NCBI GenBank assembly: GCA_951230915.1
Contig: OX579633.1
Location: 25,826,574 to 25,890,573 of the forward strand
Length of the DNA stretch: 64,000 nucleotides
Direction: 5' to 3'
Source: Antitrichia curtipendula
Lineage: Eukaryota > Streptophyta > Bryopsida > Hypnales > Leucodontaceae
This document shows, one piece after another, positions 22,448 to 33,699 of this stretch. Numbering within the stretch: position 1 is the stretch's first letter; every line of letters starts with the position of its first letter. The notes beneath the pieces were generated by a model, which worked only from the letters and a program-made list of their open reading frames with translations, did not search any database and had not been told where the DNA came from. The translations under genes were made by a program, and so were the position numbers.

Positions 22448-23853
22448 CTTTAAAGTTTAGGTGTCCCTAGAATTTTGTTCCGCAAGTTCGACACCAACCC
22501 AGACGTTTGGGGTGCTAATCAAACTACCAAACCAAGTTCCCAAGCCTAGCTCCCGGGCATGAAACTGACCTTGGATCCCGACCTTGAAATTGGCGGTTTG
22601 GCATGGTTTTGGGTGTCCCCGCGCCGCGCCTGTGCGCTCTTCTCCTCTTGTGATCTTAGCGTGGTGTGATTTGTGATTTGTTGACTCTGTCTTTTTGGAC
22701 AGAGACCATGGCATCAACTATGGTTCCACAATCTGTTTCCAAATCTTATCTATAACCCTATTCACACTGCACGATGATGTGGTGCTGACAAAACGAGGGT
22801 TTGGGAAAGCGGGTATGTAGGACTGGCTGGGCGGATCCCATCATGCTCTTGATGAGGTCAATTGGCTTTGTACCTCCTTTCTCACCGCAAGCGTGCACTT
22901 AACGCAGAATTTTGCATTCCTTGACCTATTTTCTCCTATTCGGATTGAAATTTTGTACAAATCTCATTTTAGATTATAAACGCCTTGTGATTGCTGATCG
23001 AGGTATGTCCACAAATTAGGGTTTTAATTTTGATTCATTAGCTTCTAGTTTCTTTCCAAATTCTTGCATCTTTTGCACCAGCGCCAACATCAACAGCGCT
23101 TACGTTTCTGGGCGTCGCATTCAGAGTCTCTTGTAACGTGATCATCGAATGTGAGGTTTGGGTGTTGTGATTTGTGGAGCTCGTGTGCAGGTAAGTGATT
23201 GGGAACACAAAATTAAGCTTTGTACTCGTGTTTTGAGGGGTTTGAAAACTAATTCTCCAGGGCTGGCAACGATGAAACGCGTGGTTGCATGTAATGGAAA
23301 AATCTTACATTACATTTCGTAATTTGCCGAATGCAATCTATGGAGTATTGGAATATATTGGGTTTGAAATTTTGAGATGGGTTTTGGAAGCTTTGGTTTT
23401 GGTTTGGAATATGTCACTTTCCAAGCATATATAGGTTTTAGGATTTGAATGGTGTGATCCTTGTGTGCAGGTATGTGAATGTGGACTTGGAATAGAGCTT
23501 TCTATTGAAGGCGTTGTGGATTTTCATATCTAGTTCTGGAATCATAATAGGCAAATAGGATTTTCTTCAATCACCTCACCCTTTGGAAAGAATTCTTGTG
23601 ACGATTGCAAGCTTGGAGCTTATCGGATCTTATGAAGAGAAGTCGGAATGTTAAAGAGAGTCAAAAGTTATAGGTTTGTGCTTTCCTAAGAGGTTTGAGT
23701 AAGACTATTGTTCCTCCATTGTTGGTTCTTTGTGTTAAGCATTTTTGCACTCAATTTGTAACAATGACCTAATTTAATGTCACAACTCTAGCCTTCTAAC
23801 CCGTTTTGATGAGCTCATGTGACTAGTCTAAACTTAGAGATCTCTTTGAAGCA
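22448..23853 (+). other. GC-richer leader-like region, no gene assigned
   Basis: After the MITE the composition becomes gene-like. There are several splice-like junctions (gtgtgcag|gtaagtg near 23189, gtgtgcag|gtatgtg near 23470), a gcgtggtgtga block shared with 12067-12085, and a minus-strand frame at 22457-22717 (86 codons) without a known domain. It could be the promoter and non-coding first exons of a lost or remote gene. Confidence 0.3.
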
Positions 23854-24009
23854 GGTCAAGGTTCAGCAACATCTATTGCTTCCCTTTACAAGTATAGTTT
23901 TTGGCTTGGTAGGTTGCTTTCTAAGCCTCCACCTGCCTCGTTAACAGAAGCGAGTAAGCCTTTCAATTCCTTGAAGCTCTTCTATGTGAACGAATTGTTG
24001 ACCATCTAA
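23854..24009 (+). CDS. possible exon, unrecognised
   Basis: Following an acceptor-like ttgaagcag, a frame of 51 codons reads GQGSATSIASLYKYSFWLGR and continues to a TAA at 24007. Its composition is protein-like, but there is no ATG and no family I recognise. It may be an exon remnant of whatever transcript uses the leader-like region upstream, or chance. Confidence 0.2.
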   Translation, partial: GQGSATSIASLYKYSFWLGRLLSKPPPASLTEASKPFNSLKLFYVNELLTI

Positions 24010-27000
24010 AATTGAAATTTCATATGGATATAGCTTTCTACAATCCACTTTGATGATTCCATTGACATACCTTACATTCTCTTGTTCACATCAACTGAGG
24101 ATGTTTCTCTTATTGGACTAACCTATATTTTGTTGGATATTATTGGGTATAGAAAGAGGACTCCAATGTGCTTTAGTATCTACTTTTTTTGACATTGTTT
24201 GAATAAACTATGAATTCTCAAAGTTTTGACTATAAGTGTATCTCAAATTGATCCTTGACTTTCCTCTTCACCTAGTGTACATCCTTGTAATAAATATATA
24301 CTTTTTAGGCAAAACAAAGTGTACTTAAAACCTTCCTTGCATTTTGGACAAGATTTGCATCATTTAGTTTGGCTGAATGAAGATTGATGATTGATCCTCA
24401 TGCTCAAAAAAGTGATATATCATGCTTTAATATACTCGTTTCTTATTTGCTTACCATGGTCAGTTTTTATTTTGTAATGATAGTTGGACTTCTCTGTCTT
24501 ACTAGAAAATTTTGATATTTGTTACATTGTGGTGTACTATCTTAATCGTTTTAGTGATGTAGTTTCCTTCACAATTGTTGTAGTGTAGAGTTTTTTGACA
24601 GAGGGATGTAATGAATTGTGCAACGCAAAAGTTGACATTTTACTTGTTAATTTTGCAAGGAACATTTATAACCTTCTCGTGCCCATAGTCCTCAATGCCA
24701 AGTATACTTAGCTTTATTGGTCTACATTTTTTTAGTATTGTTGGTGAGGTAGATTGTTTGGATTGTATTAGCCCCAGGACTTGTTCTTACATTGTGATGA
24801 CACAACTTTGTTTGGTTGTAGATTCTCAATAAAAGAGAAACAATTCTTTGAAACCTTCATAGCTATTATGTTGTTTGGGGTAGTTGGAGTATTCATTTCT
24901 TTCACAACTATCTCAACAGGTATGAAGGTTAACCTTTGGAAGAGATTGATCTTTTTAGAAGGATAGTACTTCCTATTGAGATTGTCTTTTTCATTAAGGC
25001 TCCATGTTCATAGAAGAAAAGAAGTGATTTTAGAATTGATTCTTGAACATAATGATTTTTTGTTGCTTCATGAATAGCAAGGATTTGGTGGTTATTTTGC
25101 AAGCTAGGGCTTGACAGTTTATCCATACAAGACATCCTTGGTGCAAATTCAACATCTCCCTAAATCCATTCTCATATGTTTGTATCAATTGTGCACAATT
25201 TTCTCCTATATTGTGTTGACTTTATGATGTGTAAATCTTGTCCATTGTTCGTTTCAACTTTGTCTTATCTTTTTCTATAGTTTTGTAATCTTAGTGAATT
25301 GTAGACAAATTGTTTATTTCTATCTAGGCATTCTCTAAGGATTTAGATTAATTTTGTTTCTATGTTCTATTTTTTATAAATCTAATGAAGATGCTAGTCT
25401 ATCCACATTACATTCCCAACAAAGTGTGAAGCTAAAGTTTAGTAATAGAGTTCACAAGAAAAACAAAAAGTGATTGTATTTGGTGTATATTTGAATTTAA
25501 ATTCATTAGTTTATTTTATCAAACTAATATTTTCATATTGTTTTGCAGGTATATTTGTACATTTGTATATTTGTATATTTGTACTTTTGTATATTTGTAC
25601 TTGTAGCAATTTTGTATAGGTTTGTACAATTGGTGGAAAAATTTGTATTTACATTATGGTAAAACTAGATGGAAAATTGATTGTTATAATCTTTGAAATA
25701 ATAATTACAAGTTATAATATAATGTAGAAGATTATTTATTTAATTTTGTTTCATACTATAATATATTCATTCATCAAAAAATTTATAAATAAATGTGGTG
25801 TCATTTAACCTGTGACAGATAGACCTTGGTGATTGTAGAAGTCGTTCATTTAGATATTGTGGGAAATCACTAGTTTGAAAAAATTCAAAAGCTCTTATTG
25901 GAAGTTAAAGTATTGAAGATCTTCCCTTTTCACTCAAAATTTTGACCTTGAATAGTTGTACTTTTGTCCTACATGCGGAGATTCTTTGTCACCCATTAGT
26001 CGCCAAATGTCTATGTCAATGTTCAAGGGTTAATTTAATGTTTAGCAATAGACACTTCAACAGTATGTAAGATTTGACTATATAAATAATTGAATTTTTT
26101 TACATGATTTGTATAATAGAATAGCTTGAAAATATCTAATAAATAGGTCAAATGTATTTTTTAGTAATTAGATTACTACATCAAAAAAATGTCAATAAGC
26201 ACTATTGTTAATACATTGTGGGATGATTCTTTTGCAAGTAAGTTGATATTTAATTATTTGAAAAAATAAATTAGTGTCAGAAATAATGAAAATAGAATAA
26301 TACTTAGAAGTTCAGGGAATTTAATAATGAACGTTGCATATAGCTTTTGGAATCATTCATTCTAAATTAATTGAAGTTTTAGATTGTTTATATATCAATT
26401 AAAAAAATGCAAAATAATATTACAGATTTAGATTCACATTGTGAAGCTAATAATTATAAAACAATAAATAGAAGAACAAATGTGAATTCATTAGAGTTTG
26501 AAATTTAAAAAAAAAACTCATGACAATTTGAATCAAAAAAACAAATTCTATAAAACTTGAAACCAAACATATAAGCACCTAATTCAATTGTCCACGTAAT
26601 TAATAAATTGATCAATGTAGGCTTAATATTCAATTTGAAAATTCTAATAAAATCAATAATTATAATAATTTAAAACATGAAATGAAAAAATTGAAAAAAC
26701 TGTATTTTTCAATTAAATTAAATGAAAAAATGAAAAATTTAATGTAAATTTATGTTTAACTATTATAGAAATGATAGAAAATATTATATCCTTATATAAG
26801 AATGAAAATGTTATTATTCAATAAAATAATAAATTATATTAATCTATTTAAAATTTTAAAAACAATATAGAAAATAATACAAATATTATTTACACTTTTA
26901 CTTCAAATAATGAAATTGATTTTGCAAATTCTAATGGCTAAAGTACAATGCAGTATAGAATTTGGTCTTATATGAATTGGAAAGAATGTGATTTCTATTT

Positions 27001-27300
27001 TGAAACAATTATAAATGATTTTAAAATAGAAGTTTTGCAAATAAAACAAATTATTTTTTGAAACCATTTCCAAATAGGAAACTAACATTTAATTAGGTTA
27101 GAAAACATTTGAAGAATAAAAAATATAAACAAAAAATTGACTTTAGTGAATTAATTTCAATACTTCCTAACTAAGATGAAATCATCTTTATCATTTATTC
27201 CACTATTTATTTTGATTAATTTCCCTTCTTTTTAGTATTTTCTATCAATAAAACTTATATCTTTATTCACCTATTAAGACAGAGCCTCAGGGTTACACCG
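24010..27300. other. AT-rich intergenic, no gene recognised
   Basis: Long spacer with only short, low-quality frames (for example 24929-25135 minus and 26903-27088 minus). GC content falls further from 26000 to 27250. I could not recognise retrotransposon domains. Confidence 0.5.
25549..25615 (+). repeat. short tandem repeat TATATTTGTA
   Basis: Degenerate direct repeats of 8-9 bp of the type tatatttgtacatttg run for about 65 bp. Likely a simple microsatellite. Confidence 0.7.
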
Positions 27301-27324
27301 TTCTTGTATTTTTTGTGTGTCGTG

Positions 27325-27490
27325 AGAGTTCAATGCGCCAGGAGCAACGGAGAGTTCACGGCGCCACGGAGACTTCACGGAGAGTTCACAGAGAGCGGAG
27401 AGGCTTACAAAAAGTTCACCGAGAGCATCTTAATCACGGAGAGTTCACAGAAGGTCAGACGGAGAGTTCACGGCGCCCGGAGCAAGGGAG
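27325..27490 (+). promoter_or_regulatory. leader/promoter with GGAGAGTTCAC array, copy 2
   Basis: CGGAGAGTTCAC or close variants occur at least six times, interleaved with cggcgcc and cggagcaa motifs. This marks the left edge of the duplicated segment, and copy 1 has a more degraded version at 12085-12211. The array could be transcribed in the leader or bind a factor; neither can be shown. Confidence 0.45.
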
Positions 27491-27594
27491 TTTATTTCCA
27501 ATTTTTTTTTCGAAGTTGCTGTGCAGCTGTGTTTGCTTCGCAATTTCCGTGTTGTGGAGTTCAACGTTCAAGTAGTTGCGCTCGTACTGTACAG

Positions 27595-28115
27595 GTAATC
27601 TTTTGTCTGATATTCTTAGTTTTCAATTTAAGTACTGCAATTCTGCTGGTTTGCTTTCTTGTTTTGCGACTGGGTTTGCGGTTGGGTTTGCGATTGGGTT
27701 TTGTTGCTTTCGTTCTAGGGTTTTGAGTAAACTTTGTCTTTGACTGAATTCCACATTTCAAGTTTGTTTGATTAATTTGTCAGCAATTTGTGCTGTGGGT
27801 TTTAGGGTTTAGGGTTCAAGTTGCCAGGGTCCATGTGAATTTGTAGTCTTCTGTGAGCGATGTGATTTTACTTACATGCTCTTTGAGCTCTGATTGTCCT
27901 TGCACTGGTTCCCTGGGCTGCATTTCCTTGTTTGTTGACACTTGTTCAGCTTGCTCCAATTTTACCGGAAACATGACTTCAATGTTTTCTGTTGCAAGTG
28001 CAGGTTACACTGAATCCGCAATTGTGAAGAAGTGACGCAATTTCATTGTGTAGTTTGATTTTGGAACTTGAAGAACTTCAGGGTGAGCAATTCCCATTTT
28101 ATAGCCCTTCTGCAG
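27595..28115 (+). promoter_or_regulatory. 5' leader intron with telo-box, F-box copy 2
   Basis: Splice sites gtacag|gtaatc and ctgcag|attgacc correspond exactly to copy 1 at a constant offset of 14,908 bp. A telo-box lies near 27799-27817. About four base differences from copy 1 were seen across 521 bp. Confidence 0.6.
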
Positions 28116-28128
28116 ATTGACCGCAACG

Positions 28129-30522
28129 ATGGATTCTTTCTTGGATGCTCTTCACAGTGCTCTTCAGAAGCAGATGCAATCGGAGACGATGGACGACCTA
28201 AGGCCATCGTCTTTAGCAAACGTTTGCACTCTTTGCAACGCGAGGATTATTGAAGGACGGACAGCCTTAAAGCTTGGGCCTTTATCCGAGCGACTGGGAC
28301 GGATAATCTTGAAGCTCGGAATTCTAGCCATCGCCAGTAATGTGGTTAGTAGTGAGGATCCGTTTCGGAACCTAAGCGACGACATTCTGCTGCACATCCT
28401 CGCCAGGCTGCCTCCGTTTCCCCTCATGGCCGCGAAGAAGGTGTGCAAGCGATGGGCGTCGGTGACCACCACACCGGAGTTCGATATTTTGCGCAAGAAG
28501 CTAAAGCCTAAACCGCGTCTGGTTCCTTGTGGAATCAGCTATCTGGGTCTCAGCGAGTCTCAATGGTTTGCGTTTGATGTGGAGAACAATGAGTGGGTGC
28601 CGCTTCCGGCTCTGCAGTTACCGGCTCATAACTACGGCTCTTTAGCAGGTATTGGAAATGGTGGCCTTACACCTTGTTTTTGAATATTGTTTTATGAACG
28701 CACTGAAATTACAAGAGCTGTTAACGTTCTCCTCTGTATGAACGTTAGAACTATAGATTGAAGTATAGAACTGTAGAAAATACAAGAGCTGTTAAACAAG
28801 AACTATGGATTGAAATCTGTACTAAACGTCTCCTCTGTATAAACGTTAACAATAGATTGAAATTTAAACTAACTGTGAATATTCTTGATAGCAGTTGCCA
28901 GTGGAGTGGTGTTCGCCGTTGCTGGGCCTGGTGACGACAGGCTTTTGTACAAGCTGACGAGCTTCGCGTCCTCGGCTGAGTCTTTTGGAGAGTCGTGGTA
29001 CGAGACTCCCGTTATGACTTTCCCCCGGTCGTCCCCGGTGGTGAGTGTGGCCCTGGGCGCTGGCATGGGGCATAAAGTGGTGGTGGCTGGCGGGGGGTCG
29101 GATGATAGGGATGATGACAGGGCTGGACACAGGGCTGTGGAGGTCTTTGATTCTGAAATTGGTAAGTGGTTTGCAGTTCTCTGTCAATGCCATTAATTGA
29201 TCATGGATTTATACTTCTGTTGTAATGCTGTGTAGGAGACTTGTTTGCAAAGTGAAACCTTTCTTCATGAATGAGTCATTGATTTGTCTTTGCAGATGTA
29301 GTCATCAACATTATGGTTTGTTAACCCAGTACATCGGGAATCTATGAGTTTTTCAACACCCGGTATTCAGTGTTTTGATAATGGATTAGATAACCTTCGA
29401 GAAACGGGTGGCCCGAGAATGTTATTGGACGTAATGCCATGTCGTTTCATTGAATTTGGAACTTCAAAATTTTTATTTTTTGGTTGATTGAAAGGCTCAC
29501 ATGGAGCATAGGTTTTATGTTTTGTTTGAGAGTGTGACTGAGTTCCTTGAAATTCAGACTTGGCATTAAGGCTTGATCAGTGTGATCGCACTGCATCACT
29601 TCCGTTGGGTCAAGTCCACATGGCATGGATAACAAGTAAAACTTTCTTTGTGTCATGGACTTCTAAGCAGTAGTACTTGGGAGTAGACTTCATTGCCGTA
29701 CAGGATGTCTGAAGGTTGCCCGAATGAAGAAAAGTGTTCTTCAAATTTTCTTACCATTCTTCTAGTCTGGTAAAGGCATGTTCGTGCTTGGTGTTAAGAA
29801 GTGTTACGAATGAATCTAGGTATACATTTACATTGGATTTACTTTGCTAACATCATTCCTACATCGAAGTGCAAACACACCTTCCATTAAGCCTCTTATT
29901 TTGCACTAGTTTTGTGCTCAGGGCACTTTCAATGACGACTGCAGGTACTTGGGAGTCCTATGGTGACCTGCCGGAGGAATTCTCGGTATACAACTCCGCG
30001 AATTGGATGTCAGGACTAGTGTGCGACAACAAATTCTACGTCTCATCAGTTCACAAATTCGAAATGGACAAAGTCCAAATTCACTCTCTGGATTTCTACA
30101 CCAAGCAGTGGGCTTCCATCCAGTTGGTGTGTCCCATGGATTTGATGTACAGCCGCATCATGGCTATCGGGACAACACTCGTGGTCGCTGGGTTATGTCT
30201 AGATGAAAATGGGGACTTTGCAGTGAAGCTCTGGAAAGTTGATTTGAAGACCCTTAGCTTGATTCAGATTGGGTTGATGCCAAGGGAATGGGCTGTCTTT
30301 TTTGAAGGACTACTAGAAAATTTTATACCCTTGACGTTTCTGGTGGATGAGAATTTGGTGTATATCTTCTTGGGTTTCTCCATGAGAGATGGGGAGCTCG
30401 TCGTGGCAGAGGTTTCACTGGAAGAGTGCAAAACTTATTGGCGTATTTTGCCAGCTGTACGGAGTCCGATGCCTTATGATGAGAGGTTGATCACTTTTTG
30501 CGCTTCTATTAGTTTTGCATAA
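28129..30522 (+). CDS. F-box/kelch-like protein, copy 2
   Basis: Coding exons 28129-28648, 28895-29161 and 29945-30522 encode 454 residues with the same splice sites and phases as copy 1. The F-box reads DPFRNLSDDILLHILARLPP ... VCKRWASVTTTPEF, which fits the F-box consensus slightly better than copy 1 (Pro and Ser at the positions where copy 1 has Leu and Trp). Exon 3 and intron 3 look identical to copy 1. Exons 2 and 4 carry 27 amino-acid replacements and two silent codons relative to copy 1. Eight of these fall in 13 consecutive codons near 30360-30400. It is predicted to be an SCF ubiquitin-ligase receptor of unknown target. Confidence 0.88.
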
Positions 30523-30544
30523 ATATCTTGACTCATCAACTTCG

Positions 30545-31440
30545 GAACCTATTATTAGTTTTCAGATTACTAGGATTTAGATTATGAGGCTCGGAACAGC
30601 CTTCGATGCAGCGCCGCATCAGCAAAAATGAGGAACCGTTGATGAATCCGCCGCGGATGCAGATAGGGTTTGGCGAGAGAAGCTCGGGCTTCATGTCCGA
30701 GTGTGGTCGCCGCGTGACAGAGCAAGTGCTCTGCTTCCTGCTTCACTTGGAGGTGCGACTGAGGGCTGTTTTAGGTATGACGATTTGTCGTGGTTACTTG
30801 TTTTTCAAATTTCGTAGTTCGCTTTCATATCGTTGTAGGGCTGCTCTCGTTTGTTAGTACTGCACTGTCTGGAGTTTGATAGAGAGTTGAATGCTAGTAG
30901 GCACAGCAAGGTTTGGAGGAACTTGATCCGTGTTTGGAGAAATTTGTATCTGGAGAGTTTGAAATCTGTAATTGAAATTTGTCCCGAGTATTGCACAATA
31001 GTGGCTTCATTCGCATCTGCAGGATGCCAGCTTGTTTTTGATCTTAGATAGTTGCTTGACAATGCTCTTCCTTGATAGTTTAGTTGTAATTTAGCATCTG
31101 CAGTTCTGCTGTGCTCTTACTGCTTGATAATTGCTTGTTTGTTATTACAACCCAATGTGATCTTATGTGGGGATCGAACTGCATTGATCTTGATGCATAA
31201 ATTTCATCGTTAGGCCGGGAGAAAAGTGATTTGGGTGCCATAATAAGAACTCTGAGGTTGAATTAGGGTTTGGATTCACTTTTTGAAGTATTGCACTCTG
31301 ACTGAAAATTGGTGTTGTGTGCAGGTTGATGTGATTAATTGAGTCGCACTCGAATCTTATTGGAGTCAAGTCTGACTCTTTAGGAATTTATCATCAGGTC
31401 GGCTTTTGGTCTGAAGCATGCCTGTAGAATGTGTACAGTA
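30545..31440 (+). other. diverged downstream half of duplicated segment, copy 2
   Basis: Matches 15640-16725 with far more differences than the gene body. An open frame at 30606-30857 begins MQRRISKNEEPLMNPP and then departs from the copy 1 frame. Function not recognised. Homology between copies ends near 31440 and 16725. Confidence 0.4.
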
Positions 31441-32750
31441 CTTACCAAGAAGTTTACGTTCATATTTTTGAACTCTAAGCGCCAGTGAAAATGATGTGCA
31501 ACTTTGATAAATCATATCTTTTAATTTACTCCTTCAAACTTCACGAAACTGTCACGTACTTGTTGAGAAAGAAGTTAATTACATTCTAGATGTCATTTTG
31601 ATGTTAATGCAAGCTGTCTATCTAGGAAAAATCAAATTGCATTGATTGCTCTTCAAGTTGTGTTTGCAACTTCTATATTGTGAAGGCAACGTCAATGCTT
31701 CTTGCCTCAATACAATTCAGATTTTTGTCAATTAAGAGGTTCATGTATGGAGCTCCATCAACTTCTCAATGCAAACCATGCTTGGGCCAAGCAATGTGGC
31801 AACTTGTGGATACATTATGCATGTGTTTTGGTGAGTAGGTGTACTTCTAGAGACAAAGACAAATTGTGTGACATTGTAGGTGTTCTTCATTGTAACAAGT
31901 GTCTTCAATGGTGGTGTAAGGTGTGCTTTAGAGCTATAATCATGGGCATTGGATAGAATTTAATTAAAGAATGTAATATAGACAAATAAATCTTTATTTG
32001 AAACTAGAAAAAGATCAAGGTAAGTGAAGGTATGGCAAAAGTCACATGAATGTTTTTCTTTGGATTGTTTAACACCATATTTTAAATTTGGTTGTTCATT
32101 AGTGATGATATGGGGTGCATTTACAAGATTCAATAAATGTCCTCTCATTATAATGCCACCTAATAGATAGAGAGGTAGGGACTTTATTGTGTTGTCTATG
32201 AAAATTGATTCAATGGCTTCAACTTTCTCCATGATCACCCTCGAGCACTTATACTTGTGGAAGATGACATACTAGTGCCTCATAGCAAGGAATCAAGTGA
32301 TTGGAGGCAAGTTCATGGCCCGCAAACTCTCTTCACTTAAACCCCATCAAAAACCTACAATACATTGTAAAAGACACTGTTCAAAATGAGGTGCCATTGA
32401 AAAACTAAGAAGAATTATTCAAAACCATTCTAAAGGCATAAGAAGAAGTGTCTCTAGAGATGATTGACGTTGTCATTGCTAGCATGCTTTACCATATGAA
32501 GGCTGTAATCAAAGCATATAGACTACAAGAAATTATGGGTATAAATGATTGTCCAGAATGACTAGAAATCAGTCATTCCGAACCACAATGATTGAAAAAT
32601 GAGTTCCGGCCCCTAAAGTCATTGTGGACAAGTTATTCTTTAAATGACTGCAATTGTGTTATCACCATCCATTTCTACCTTGGATGAAAAAAAGGATGAC
32701 AATGTCTATGTGGTGGGTGAATTTAAGGGAATTTTTTTGAAGGAGGGCGA
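31441..32750. other. intergenic, no gene recognised
   Basis: AT-rich with a Cys/Trp-rich 84-codon plus frame (31702-31956) that fits no family I can name. A small inverted repeat GAATGACT...AGTCATTC sits at about 32557-32580. Confidence 0.4.
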
Positions 32751-32754
32751 GTAG

Positions 32755-32849
32755 CAACGACCCTAGCATGTGAGCTTTTTTAAATTTGAGGAAAACTTAC
32801 TATTTATAGTAAGTTTTGGGACCTAAGCTTGTGTCCCCTATGGTCGTGG
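32755..32849. mobile_element. small foldback/MITE-like palindrome
   Basis: About 95 bp are bounded by CAACGACCCTAG and its approximate complement CTATGGTCGTGG. The core stem is perfect (AAAACTTACTA, loop TTTA, TAGTAAGTTTT). It looks like a tiny foldback element. Target duplications are not clear. Confidence 0.5.
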
Positions 32850-33294
32850 ATTGTGATAGTTATATACTTTATTGTTGTTGATTTTCTTATGCTATGCATT
32901 TAGACTTTCAAACTTCTATGCAAAGTTTCAACAATTTGTTTATTGACTAAAGTAAAGAACATGCCAACTGCTTTAGGAACCATAGACTCATGTCACTTTG
33001 TCAATACTGAATTGTATTTTCTTGAAAGACTCAAATGAACATGGAGAACCATGGCTACTGAAAATTCCAAATGGATTGGGATTTCTAACATGTGCTAGTA
33101 TAAGGGGGCACGTGAAGGATGAGTGGACAATTGATGGGTTAGGATGAGATGTCTACCAGAAATCAATGTGGTAGAAATCTTACTCCAATTCATAAGTGTG
33201 TTGCTCAAGATAATTTTAAATTGAGAAAATTACTTTTGGTATACCTATCATTTAATGCCACATGTAAACATGTTGCTCAATTTTTTAGAAAACT

Positions 33295-33600
33295 ATAGAA
33301 ATAAGTCCTACAAAGAAATGACAAAAACAGGCCATGAAAGTGACAATTTAAATAAATAAAAAGAATGCCAAAAAAATTGGAAGTAAGAGAATAAAAAGGT
33401 AGAGAGGAAAAAAATGGGAAGTGAAGGAGATAAATGGGTAGTAAACAACCAAAATTAGAAAAAGAAATGGAAGTTACATACAAAGAATGGAAGAAAAAAT
33501 CCAAAGTAAATGAAAAAAAATGGATACAAAAGTGCAATGGATATAAAAAAAAATTGCGCAAAAAAAGCAAAAGAACATGAAAGAAAATGTCAAGGAAAGG
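33295..33600 (+). repeat. purine-rich strand-biased tract
   Basis: About 300 bp are overwhelmingly A and G on the plus strand with few pyrimidines. The 97-codon minus-strand frame (33277-33570) is Phe/Leu/Ser-rich purely because of this bias and is not a gene call. Confidence 0.6.
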
Positions 33601-33699
33601 AGATCACCATAGAATTTCAATACGGTATGGAATTTGGACACTTTTCATTGAAAGTTGCAATAGGAGGCCCATTTTGGTTTAGGGTGATGATAGAATGAA

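Noticed and set aside
31702..31956. PPR-like reading of a Cys/Trp-rich frame
   Set aside because: Only a vague resemblance to an A-K-x-C-G motif, with no second repeat.
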